Under the pieces are notes generated by a model. That model searched no databases and had not been told where the DNA came from. It was given only the letters and a program-made list of their open reading frames with translations. Below, one piece after another: positions 34,784 to 42,674 of a stretch of DNA of 64,000 bases (positions are counted from its first letter, which is position 1; each line of letters opens with the position of its first letter). The translations under genes were made by a program, and so were the position numbers. This stretch comes from Mariaggregatimicrobium sp964498785 (lineage in GTDB: Bacteria > Zhuqueibacterota > Zhuqueibacteria > Thermofontimicrobiales > Thiofontviventaceae): the NCBI GenBank assembly GCA_964498785.1, contig CAZCJL010000013.1, positions 21,626-85,625 of the forward strand, read 5' to 3'.

Positions 34784-36799
34784 ATGCCATCTAATAAAGA
34801 ATCGAAACAACAGTACCCTGTAATTTTCTGGTTCATTCTAATTTTGACTCCAGTCCTGATAATCCTCTCACTGGAATTTTTATTGCGCGTTATGGATTAT
34901 GGGAATGAATTCGACCTCGTCACAGAGACGAAAATTCAGGGAACATCTTATTATAAAATCAATGAATCCGTTGCCAGGCGCTATTTCGCCGGATCGGAGC
35001 ATGTGATTCCCGAAGCGCGAAATGATCTGTTTTTAAAAGATAAATTAGCCGGTACGTTTCGTGTTTTTTGTATGGGTGGCTCATCAACCGCCGGCTGGCC
35101 GTTCCTGTACAATGCAACTTTCCCAAGTTTACTGAGCGACCAATTACAACGGAATTTCCCGGAAAAAAATATTGAGGTCGTCAATTTCGGTATCTCGGCA
35201 GTGAACAGCTTTTCGGTGCTGGATTTAATAAAGGAACTTATTCATTTTCAGCCTGATTTATTTATAATTTACATGGGGCACAATGAATTTTATGGAGCGC
35301 TTGGTGTGGCTTCTACCCGAAAGATCGGGAATGATCGTGCAATCATTAAATTATATCTCAGATTACAAAAAATACGGTTGGTTCAGTTTGTTCGAAATAT
35401 TATAAATGGTTTAAGAGCGCAACTTGTCGGGAAGCAGGAGCAGCAGGAATCCCGCACACTGATGCAGCAAATGATCGGTGAAAAATTTATACGCTATCAT
35501 GATGCAGACTATCACACCGCGAAAACGCATTTCCGGGAAAATTTGAGGGACATTTTGCATACTCTTAACAAAGCCAAAACACCGGTTCACGTCGGAACTA
35601 CTGTAAGTAATTTGCGAAGTTTTGAGCCATTCAAATCACTATTCTCAGAAACATTCGCGGATACATCTTCATGGAAACAAATATTTAAACAAGGCAAACA
35701 AGCAGAGGAGACAGGTGATTTTAAAACAGCGTTGCACTTTTATCAAAAAGCAGTGGCGTTGGATTCTATGCCGGCGAATGCATGGTTTCGAATGGCGCGT
35801 TGTTACGAAATGGTGGGGGATTTTGCCAATGCAAATATGAATTACAAACGCGCTCGTGATTTTGATGCACTGCGTTTTCGGGCCAGCACAGAATTTAATG
35901 ACATCACTAAACAAGAGTGCACGCTTCAAAGCGTCCCCTGTGTAGACCTTGAAAAATATTTTGAACAATATTCACCGCACGGTTTGATTGGCAACGAGTT
36001 AATTTTAGAACATCTCCATCCGAACGTCACCGGTTATTTCTTAATCGCGGAGGCTTTTTTTAAACAACTTTGGGAAAGTCCGCGAATCAATACCACTCTG
36101 GTAACTTCGCTAACAACGGAAGAATGGTTAGCTCAGGCCTATATTACTGATCTTGAGTTGGAAATCGCAAACGTCCGAATTCAACAGTTAACAGGCCGTT
36201 GGCCATTCAAAGAAAAAGTGACGTTTCGACAACCTGATGATGATGCTGGGTATGAAGTATACTTACAGCAGAATGTAAACAAGGTGCTAAATGAAAAAAT
36301 GCCATTTAATGATGCATCTTATGCACTTGCAAATTATCTGATAGATAATGATCGTTCCGATAAGGCGGAGAAATATTATCGGGCATTAATTAAAATACGT
36401 CCGATGAACTATTATCCTTATCTTTATCTTGGCAATGTCTTGTTTGCGCAGAATAAAATTAGTGAAGCAGAGCATGCTTACCAGCAAAGTCTGGAGCGAA
36501 GCCGTCATTTGCCGTATGCTTATGCAAAATTAGGATTACTTTATGTAAGTAATAACCGACCGTCACTGGCAATCGATATTTTACATCAAGCGATTGAGAT
36601 CGCTAAAAATACAGATCAAGTGAAGAGCGCCGATAGAGCAAATATGTATTATTTATTAGGAACTGCCTATGCGCAAGCAAATCAATTAATGAAGGCGTTA
36701 GAATTGACCCGTCGTGGATTACAATTATATCCAGGAGATAATCGTTTAAAGAATTTAAAGCAGAAAATTGAAATGGCAATTCGGATGAGCCGGAAATAA
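34784..36799 (+). CDS. Membrane-anchored SGNH-hydrolase-like protein with TPR repeats (paralogue 2)
   Basis: This 671-residue protein has the same layout as its upstream neighbour: membrane helix at about 13-33, then CMGGSSTAG (97-105), NFGISAVN, MGHNEFYGALG (about 164-174) and EHLHPN, with TPR repeats in the second half (YLYLGNVLFAQNKISEAE). Two adjacent copies suggest a tandem duplication followed by divergence. The catalytic Ser, Gly, Asn and His blocks are kept in both. CGGAGAAG precedes the ATG. It probably acts on a surface or periplasmic polymer, judging from the anchor and the neighbouring amylase, but this is inference. Confidence 0.82.
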   Translation: MPSNKESKQQYPVIFWFILILTPVLIILSLEFLLRVMDYGNEFDLVTETKIQGTSYYKINESVARRYFAGSEHVIPEARNDLFLKDKLAGTFRVFCMGGSSTAGWPFLYNATFPSLLSDQLQRNFPEKNIEVVNFGISAVNSFSVLDLIKELIHFQPDLFIIYMGHNEFYGALGVASTRKIGNDRAIIKLYLRLQKIRLVQFVRNIINGLRAQLVGKQEQQESRTLMQQMIGEKFIRYHDADYHTAKTHFRENLRDILHTLNKAKTPVHVGTTVSNLRSFEPFKSLFSETFADTSSWKQIFKQGKQAEETGDFKTALHFYQKAVALDSMPANAWFRMARCYEMVGDFANANMNYKRARDFDALRFRASTEFNDITKQECTLQSVPCVDLEKYFEQYSPHGLIGNELILEHLHPNVTGYFLIAEAFFKQLWESPRINTTLVTSLTTEEWLAQAYITDLELEIANVRIQQLTGRWPFKEKVTFRQPDDDAGYEVYLQQNVNKVLNEKMPFNDASYALANYLIDNDRSDKAEKYYRALIKIRPMNYYPYLYLGNVLFAQNKISEAEHAYQQSLERSRHLPYAYAKLGLLYVSNNRPSLAIDILHQAIEIAKNTDQVKSADRANMYYLLGTAYAQANQLMKALELTRRGLQLYPGDNRLKNLKQKIEMAIRMSRK

Positions 36800-36871
36800 T
36801 TTTGCAAACGAAGAGAATAATGAATCGTCTGATTTGTCTGCAATTTGGATTCAACTGAGAGAGGTTACAAT

Positions 36872-39682
36872 ATGAAAAAGTATATAATAATGTTCTTGTT
36901 TATTACGCTGATAACCGGAGTTGTTACGGCGCAGGATACAGTCAATGTGACATTTCGCTATTATCCGACGAGTGATGAAGTCCTGCGGGCGTTCGTTCCG
37001 GGAACGTTTAATAACTGGGGACCGAACTCGGCTGGTACAATCAGCACCACAGCGCCGTCATTGATGGCTTATGATGATGGCGCAGGATTCTGGGCGAAGA
37101 TCGTACCATTGACCGCGGGGACACAATATCAATATAAATTTCATGAACAATACAATCCAGGCGGTACTTCCTGGCAGTGGTTCACCGATCCGTTAAATCC
37201 GTTGATCAATTTTTCCGATAATAATAATTCGATTGTGAATGTCGAAAAAGCGATGATTTTTCAAATAGAACCCCGACCGGAAACGCTGGTGGATTTTGGG
37301 GATCAAATTAAAGCCGGTGTTTTTGCGGCAGAAGGTGATTCCATTCTGCTCGATCATTCCACTATTTTTATCGATGATTCTCTTGTCTCAACATTTGAAG
37401 GCCTGGTGGATGAAAAATGGTCGATTTTATCGCTGGAAATCCCGGTGATGACGAACGGCCAGCATAAAGTCGTCATCAAATTGCAGACCGCACTCGGTGA
37501 ATCTGCCACCGATTCGACGACATATTTTGTGGAAAACACGCCGCCTGAAATTGCAGATTTACCCGCAGGTGTTGAGGACGGGGTCAATTACATCGACGAC
37601 CAAACCGTTACCCTTTCATTACTTGCGCCAGACAAAAATTTTGTTTATGTGATTGGTGATTTTAATGATTGGCAAATCAATTCTGAATATTATATGAAAA
37701 TGACGCCGGATAGCAATCGATTCTGGTTGACAATTTCCGGCCTGGAACCGGATCTTCAATATCAGTTCCAGTATCTGGTGGATGGCGAACTCCGAATTGC
37801 TGATCCGTATTCGCCGCAAATCAGCGATCCCTGGAATGATCAATATATTTCCGAACAAACTTATGCTGATTTGATTTTATATCCCGAAGGGAAAACATCG
37901 GAAATTACGTCTGTGTTTCAAACCAATCCGCAGGCTTATGAATGGCAGGTCACCGATTTTCAGCGACCCAACCCCGAGGATTTAATTATTTATGAATTGC
38001 TGGTGCGGGATTTCATTGCGGAACATGATTATCAAACATTAATCGATACATTAAGTTATTTTGAAAAAATGGGCATAACAGCCATCGAATTAATGCCGGT
38101 CAATGAATTTGAGGGGAATAATAGTTGGGGATATAATCCGTCATTTTATTTCGCTCCGGACAAGTACTATGGTCCGGCCAATGATTTGAAACTGTTTATT
38201 GATGAATGCCATAAACGCGGAATAGCAGTAATTCTGGATATGGTGCTAAATCATTCCTTTGGTCAATCGCCGCTGGTGCGTTTGTACAACGAAGGAGGGT
38301 ACAATCAGCCAACGCCCGATAATCCGTGGTACAACGTAACTGCGACGCATCCGTATTCTGTGGGATATGACTTCAATCACGAAAGTCAATACACCAAAGA
38401 TTTTGTAGATCGGGTGAATGAATTCTGGTTGACTGAATATAATGTCGATGGTTTCCGTTATGATTTGTCCAAAGGATTTACCCAAAATGAAACAGGCGAT
38501 AATGTCGGCGAATGGGGGCGCTATGATGCTTCGCGCATAGCTCTCCTGAAACGGATGGCGGATGAGTTATGGAATGTGGATTCCACAGCCTACATCATAC
38601 TTGAACATTTCGCGGAAAATTCAGAAGAAATTGAGCTTACTAATTACGGCATGATGGTGTGGGGCAACATGAATAATGCTTACGCTCAATCTGCAATGGG
38701 GTATTCCCAGAATTCTGATTTATCCGGTGGATATTTTAAAAACCGAAATTTTACGAAACCCCACCTGGTAACTTATATGGAAAGTCACGATGAACCATGG
38801 CTGATGTACAAAAACGTGCGCTGGGGGAGAGTCAGTGGTGATTATAATATTCGCGATCTCAGTACTGCTCTTGACCGGATAAAACTGGTGTCTGCTTTTT
38901 TCTATACGATCCCCGGGCCTAAAATGATGTGGCAGTTCGGGGAATTAGGATATGATCAGGAATTGCCAGAAAGCGGATTTGAACGCACAGCTCCCAAACC
39001 AATTCTTTGGAATTATTATCAGGAACCGGAGCGGAAAGAGCTATATTATACAATTGCATCCCTAATCCATCTCAGAAAAACGTATGATGTTTTCCATAAT
39101 CCCAACACCACGGTGGAAATGCAGGTGGATGCTGCACATCTCGACCGTCGTATTAAATTGAATAATTTTTACCAGCATGTCACGATCATCGGAAATTTTG
39201 ATGTGGCGCCGCGTCAGGTCAATCCGGATTTTCATTTCACCGGTACCTGGTATGAATATTTTTCCGAGGATACACTTGAGGTCATGAACACACAGGAATC
39301 AATTGAATTGGCGCCCGGCGAATTTCGCATCTACTCAGACTCCAAATTTGAAAAACCGGTGGATATTCCAAGCAGCGTTCGCTCGTTTACAGACGCTGCG
39401 CCCAATTCGTATGTTCTGGAGCAAAATTTTCCCAATCCGTTCAACCCGGAAACTGCGATCCGGTATTCAATACCAGCGCCGGAATTTGTCTCGGTGAAAA
39501 TTTATAACGTGCGTGGTCAACACATTCGAACGTTGGTCCGGGAAGAACAGGCTGCGGGTAGCTATTTTATAAATTGGGATGGAACAGATGATGCCGGACA
39601 GTTCGTGAGCACCGGACTTTATTTTTATCAAATAACAGCCGGAGATTTTGTAAAAACGAAAAAAATGATGTTAATGAAATGA
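36872..39682 (+). CDS. Secreted GH13 alpha-amylase-family enzyme with T9SS domain
   Basis: The protein has 936 residues from ATG 36872, chosen for GAGAGG at 36859-36864 and a clean signal peptide (MKKYIIMFLFITL). A TTG at 36845 would add nine residues. The N-terminus has CBM20/48-like modules (VPGTFNNWGPN; VIGDFNDWQINSEYY). The GH13 barrel keeps all four conserved regions: DMVLNH, GFRYDLSKGF (nucleophile Asp), IILEHFAEN (acid Glu) and ESHDEPW. It ends in a type A T9SS domain (LEQNFPNPFNPETAIRYSI). It should cleave or rearrange alpha-1,4-glucans outside the cell. The gene stop overlaps the start of the PAP2 gene (ATGA). Confidence 0.92.
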   Translation: MKKYIIMFLFITLITGVVTAQDTVNVTFRYYPTSDEVLRAFVPGTFNNWGPNSAGTISTTAPSLMAYDDGAGFWAKIVPLTAGTQYQYKFHEQYNPGGTSWQWFTDPLNPLINFSDNNNSIVNVEKAMIFQIEPRPETLVDFGDQIKAGVFAAEGDSILLDHSTIFIDDSLVSTFEGLVDEKWSILSLEIPVMTNGQHKVVIKLQTALGESATDSTTYFVENTPPEIADLPAGVEDGVNYIDDQTVTLSLLAPDKNFVYVIGDFNDWQINSEYYMKMTPDSNRFWLTISGLEPDLQYQFQYLVDGELRIADPYSPQISDPWNDQYISEQTYADLILYPEGKTSEITSVFQTNPQAYEWQVTDFQRPNPEDLIIYELLVRDFIAEHDYQTLIDTLSYFEKMGITAIELMPVNEFEGNNSWGYNPSFYFAPDKYYGPANDLKLFIDECHKRGIAVILDMVLNHSFGQSPLVRLYNEGGYNQPTPDNPWYNVTATHPYSVGYDFNHESQYTKDFVDRVNEFWLTEYNVDGFRYDLSKGFTQNETGDNVGEWGRYDASRIALLKRMADELWNVDSTAYIILEHFAENSEEIELTNYGMMVWGNMNNAYAQSAMGYSQNSDLSGGYFKNRNFTKPHLVTYMESHDEPWLMYKNVRWGRVSGDYNIRDLSTALDRIKLVSAFFYTIPGPKMMWQFGELGYDQELPESGFERTAPKPILWNYYQEPERKELYYTIASLIHLRKTYDVFHNPNTTVEMQVDAAHLDRRIKLNNFYQHVTIIGNFDVAPRQVNPDFHFTGTWYEYFSEDTLEVMNTQESIELAPGEFRIYSDSKFEKPVDIPSSVRSFTDAAPNSYVLEQNFPNPFNPETAIRYSIPAPEFVSVKIYNVRGQHIRTLVREEQAAGSYFINWDGTDDAGQFVSTGLYFYQITAGDFVKTKKMMLMK

Positions 39683-40506
39683 TATTTGATTACGGTTATT
39701 TTTCTAAGATGAAAATCAGGAAGTATTTTATCTGTATATTACTCATTTTTTTGAGTGTATGGAATATTTCCGATGGCGCTGGGCAAAACAAGTACGCGCT
39801 ATCGCTTAAAAAGGAAATCCCGATATTGACGGCAGGGATTGGTTTTTCATCGCTGGGTTGGTATTTGATGAAAAATACAGAGCCATTAAATCAGTACCAG
39901 ATTAACGAATTGAACTGCGAAAATATCAATTCCATTGATCGGTTGGTGTGTTCACAATGGTCCCCTGAAATGGACAAATGGAGTGATCTCGGATTAGTGA
40001 CCAGCGTTCTGTTACCGGTTTCCCTCCTGTTCACATCAAAAGGGCGGGATAATTTTTCGCAGATGAGGATACTTTATTTTGAAACGATGTTATTAACATC
40101 AGCCGGGGTGACGATTAGCAAAGGAATATTCAGGAGAATTCGTCCCATGGCTTATAATATCAATGTCCCGGCTGAATTAAAAGAGCGTAATATTGATTTG
40201 CGGCATTCTTTTTACTCCGGTCATACGGCAATCGCTTTTTCGTCTGTTATTTTTTTTGCAACGGTTTACAATAAATATTATCATCGCTCGAAATCGCGGC
40301 CCTACGTATGGGGAGGATCGCTGGCGTTGGCCTCATCAGTTGGTATGTGCAGGGTTCTCGCCGGAAAGCATTTCCCGACAGACGTGATTGTAGGTGCTGT
40401 GATGGGAGGGCTCATTGGGTTTATCGTGCCACATCTTCATGAGAAAAAAGGGGGCGCAGTGAATAGCGAACAACCATTTGAACTAAAGATTACATTCACA
40501 TTTTAA
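39679..40506 (+). CDS. PAP2-family phosphatase (undecaprenyl-diphosphate type likely)
   Basis: This 275-residue membrane protein has the PAP2 motifs KGIFRRIRP, RHSFYSGH and CRVLAGKHFPTD, so all catalytic residues are in place. Such enzymes release phosphate from lipid phosphates, including undecaprenyl diphosphate. A DgkA-type kinase gene follows after ten bases, and together they could feed the undecaprenyl-phosphate pool. The ATG at 39679 overlaps the amylase stop. An ATG at 39709 (MKIRKYFICILL) would give a more typical signal peptide and may be the real start. Confidence 0.88.
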   Translation: MIFDYGYFSKMKIRKYFICILLIFLSVWNISDGAGQNKYALSLKKEIPILTAGIGFSSLGWYLMKNTEPLNQYQINELNCENINSIDRLVCSQWSPEMDKWSDLGLVTSVLLPVSLLFTSKGRDNFSQMRILYFETMLLTSAGVTISKGIFRRIRPMAYNINVPAELKERNIDLRHSFYSGHTAIAFSSVIFFATVYNKYYHRSKSRPYVWGGSLALASSVGMCRVLAGKHFPTDVIVGAVMGGLIGFIVPHLHEKKGGAVNSEQPFELKITFTF

Positions 40507-40516
40507 GAGCAACGGG

Positions 40517-40891
40517 ATGTCACAACAATTTCATATTATTGATCGATTGCGAAGTTTTAAATACGCGGGAGCGGGTATCTGTTTAATGCTAAAATCTCAG
40601 CATAATGCCTGGATTCACGCAATTATCACCGGCATGGTAATCTTTGCCGGATTCTATTTTCATGTGACAGCGCTTGAGTGGTGCCTGTTGATTCTGGCGA
40701 TTATGTCTGTTTGGGCAGCGGAAGGTTTTAACACCGCACTGGAATTTTTGGCAGATGCATCATCTCCGGATTACCATCCGTTAGTAGGAAAAGCAAAAGA
40801 TGTGGCGGCCGGAGCCGTGCTGATATCGGCTGTTGGTTCGTTCATTATCGGTTTTATTATTTTTTTGCCTTATGTCATTTTATGTTTTTAA
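40517..40891 (+). CDS. DgkA-family lipid kinase (diacylglycerol or undecaprenol kinase)
   Basis: This 124-residue protein has three membrane helices and the family core AEGFNTALEFLADASSP followed by KAKDVAAGAVL. DgkA of E. coli phosphorylates diacylglycerol, whereas the Gram-positive homologues phosphorylate undecaprenol. The sequence alone does not separate the two. The PAP2 gene next to it slightly favours undecaprenyl-lipid recycling. Length is normal for the family. AACGGG lies before the ATG. Confidence 0.92.
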   Translation: MSQQFHIIDRLRSFKYAGAGICLMLKSQHNAWIHAIITGMVIFAGFYFHVTALEWCLLILAIMSVWAAEGFNTALEFLADASSPDYHPLVGKAKDVAAGAVLISAVGSFIIGFIIFLPYVILCF

Positions 40892-40918
40892 ATAAAATTC
40901 ATTTTCGTAATATTTGTC

Positions 40919-40947
40919 TTGACATTTGTTTTCATTGTTATTAATTT
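40919..40947 (+). promoter_or_regulatory. Promoter of the amidohydrolase gene
   Basis: TTGACA (40919-40924), 17 bases, TAATTT (40942-40947). The leader to the ATG at 40975 would be about 20 bases. Confidence 0.55.
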
Positions 40948-40974
40948 AGTAATATTAACTATTCCGGGATAAAT

Positions 40975-42345
40975 ATGAGTCGTCTTCTACTAAAAAACAT
41001 TTTTCATCTGGTAACACTAAATCGGTCTCGCGATCGTTTCAATGGAATGGATGTTCTGATTACAGATAATCAAATAAGAAAAATTGGCCGAAATATTGTT
41101 GATGACAAGGCAGAAGTGATTGATTGTTCCACCAAACTGGTTATCCCGGGGTTGATAAACAGCCACCATCATTTATTTCAAACCTTTCAACGAAATATTC
41201 CACCGGTTCAAAATGCACCGCTTTTTCAGTGGCTCACGACTCTCTATGAAATCTGGAAATATATGGATGAGGAGACTGTTTACTATTCAACACTTCTCGG
41301 AACCGGCGAATTATTAAAAACAGGATGCACCACCACGACGGATCATCATTATTTGTATCCCCGATCCTTTAAATCGGATATTCCTCAAATACAAATGGAG
41401 TCAGCCGCACAAATCGGTATTCGATTTGCTCCGACCAGAGGTTCAATGTCACGGGGTAAAACAGAAGGAGGTTTACCGCCGGATTCGATTATTCAATCAG
41501 AAGATGAGATTTTAGTTCAATCAGAAGCAGCGATCAAAAAATACCACGATCCGTCACTATTTTCGATGCGACAGATTCATCTTGCTCCGTGTTCTCCTTT
41601 TTCAGTCACGAAAGGCTTATTAAAAGAAACTGCAAACCTGGCTCGAAAATATAATGTGCGTTTACATACCCATTTGTGTGAAACCAAAGATGAAGAAGAA
41701 TATTGTCTTGATAAATACGGGATGCGTCCGTTGGCATTGATGGAATCGGTTGACTGGCTTGGCAAAGACGTTTGGTATGCTCATGGCATTTATTTTAATG
41801 ATGAAGAACTTAACCTGCTGGCGCAAACAGGAACGGGTATTGCCCATTGTCCGACATCAAACATGAGGCTTGGTTCGGGCATTGCCAGGGTTCCGGAAAT
41901 GCTCAAACTGGAAATTCCCGTTGGCCTGGCTGTGGACGGCTCAGCATCGAATGATTCTTCGGATATGGTGGGCGAAATGAGAAACGCACTGTTGTTGCAC
42001 CGTGTTCACTCAGGTGCAAACGCCATGTCCGCAGAGCACGTTCTGGAAATGGCAACGCTGCATTCTGCCCGGCTATTAGGCCGGACAGATATTGGGTCAA
42101 TCGAAGAAGGTAAAGCCGCTGATATCGCTATCTTTGAATTGGACCGATTGGAATATACCGGCGCACTTTCTGACCCACTCGCAGCATTAATTTTTTCCGG
42201 CATCAATCATCAGGTAGATATGACTGTTGTTAATGGAAAAATTTTGGTGCGGGATGGAAAATTAACATCTGTTGATGAGCGGGAAATTATTGAAAATGGC
42301 AATCGTATTTCAAAGACAATGCTGGAAAAAGCAGGGATTATTTGA
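40975..42345 (+). CDS. Amidohydrolase, probably 8-oxoguanine deaminase
   Basis: This 456-residue metal-dependent deaminase is of the TrzA/AtzB/GuaD group. Metal ligands appear in INSHHHLFQTFQRN (about residues 60-73) and THLCETKDE. AHCPTSNMRLGSGIA and VDGSASNDSSDM match the pattern that I associate with 8-oxoguanine deaminase. That enzyme turns 8-oxoguanine into urate and ammonia. A related chlorohydrolase-like or guanine-type deaminase is the main alternative. It has its own promoter and stands between surface-protein genes with no purine-pathway neighbours. No signal peptide is seen, so it is cytoplasmic. Confidence 0.82.
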   Translation: MSRLLLKNIFHLVTLNRSRDRFNGMDVLITDNQIRKIGRNIVDDKAEVIDCSTKLVIPGLINSHHHLFQTFQRNIPPVQNAPLFQWLTTLYEIWKYMDEETVYYSTLLGTGELLKTGCTTTTDHHYLYPRSFKSDIPQIQMESAAQIGIRFAPTRGSMSRGKTEGGLPPDSIIQSEDEILVQSEAAIKKYHDPSLFSMRQIHLAPCSPFSVTKGLLKETANLARKYNVRLHTHLCETKDEEEYCLDKYGMRPLALMESVDWLGKDVWYAHGIYFNDEELNLLAQTGTGIAHCPTSNMRLGSGIARVPEMLKLEIPVGLAVDGSASNDSSDMVGEMRNALLLHRVHSGANAMSAEHVLEMATLHSARLLGRTDIGSIEEGKAADIAIFELDRLEYTGALSDPLAALIFSGINHQVDMTVVNGKILVRDGKLTSVDEREIIENGNRISKTMLEKAGII

Positions 42346-42363
42346 AATAACTTCATTTCACAA

Positions 42364-42392
42364 TTGATTTCCATTTTTTGAATGGAAATCAA
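42364..42392 (+). terminator. Hairpin after the amidohydrolase gene
   Basis: TTGATTTCCATT (42364-42375) pairs perfectly with AATGGAAATCAA (42381-42392) around a five-base loop. No T run follows, so termination may be weak or factor-dependent. Confidence 0.5.
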
Positions 42393-42420
42393 CCAGAGAA
42401 ATAAGATTGATTTATTGCGA

Positions 42421-42433
42421 AAAGGAGGTGATG
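42421..42433 (+). promoter_or_regulatory. Second copy of the anti-Shine-Dalgarno element
   Basis: AAAAGGAGGTGAT is identical to 30601-30613. The only frames it could start (GTG 42428, then ATG 42431) end at TAG within six codons. The T9SS gene starts 240 bases later and has its own AAAAGGAAT. The candidate promoter at 42605-42634 lies downstream, so this element need not be in the main transcript. Confidence 0.35.
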
Positions 42434-42604
42434 TTAACAAATTAGGCGAATGAATACAAAAGAAACGGATATTCGGATTAATTTGAGATTTTCATTTCAG
42501 AGTAGAATCATTTGAAAAAAGCTGATAGGAGTTCTGGTATTGCATCGGTCAGTGCAAAAGGTGAAAATTTACAGATTAACAGTGAATATCCGAAAAAAGT
42601 GTTT

Positions 42605-42634
42605 TTGATTCCATAAAAAAGGGGGCGTTATAAT
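42605..42634 (+). promoter_or_regulatory. Candidate promoter of the second T9SS gene
   Basis: TTGATT (42605-42610), 18 bases, perfect TATAAT (42629-42634). The transcript would start about 35 bases before the ATG at 42675. Confidence 0.45.
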
Positions 42635-42674
42635 TAATTAACAATAGCTATGAACAAATTAAAAGGAATCAAAT

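Larger units (their letters stand above)
42346..42674. other. Intergenic region upstream of the second T9SS gene
   Basis: This 329-base gap has no gene that I can support. It holds a perfect hairpin (42364-42392), a copy of the anti-Shine-Dalgarno element (42421-42433) and a candidate promoter with TATAAT at 42629-42634. The nine bases CGGATATTC near 42465 recur inverted near 42588. Confidence 0.5.
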
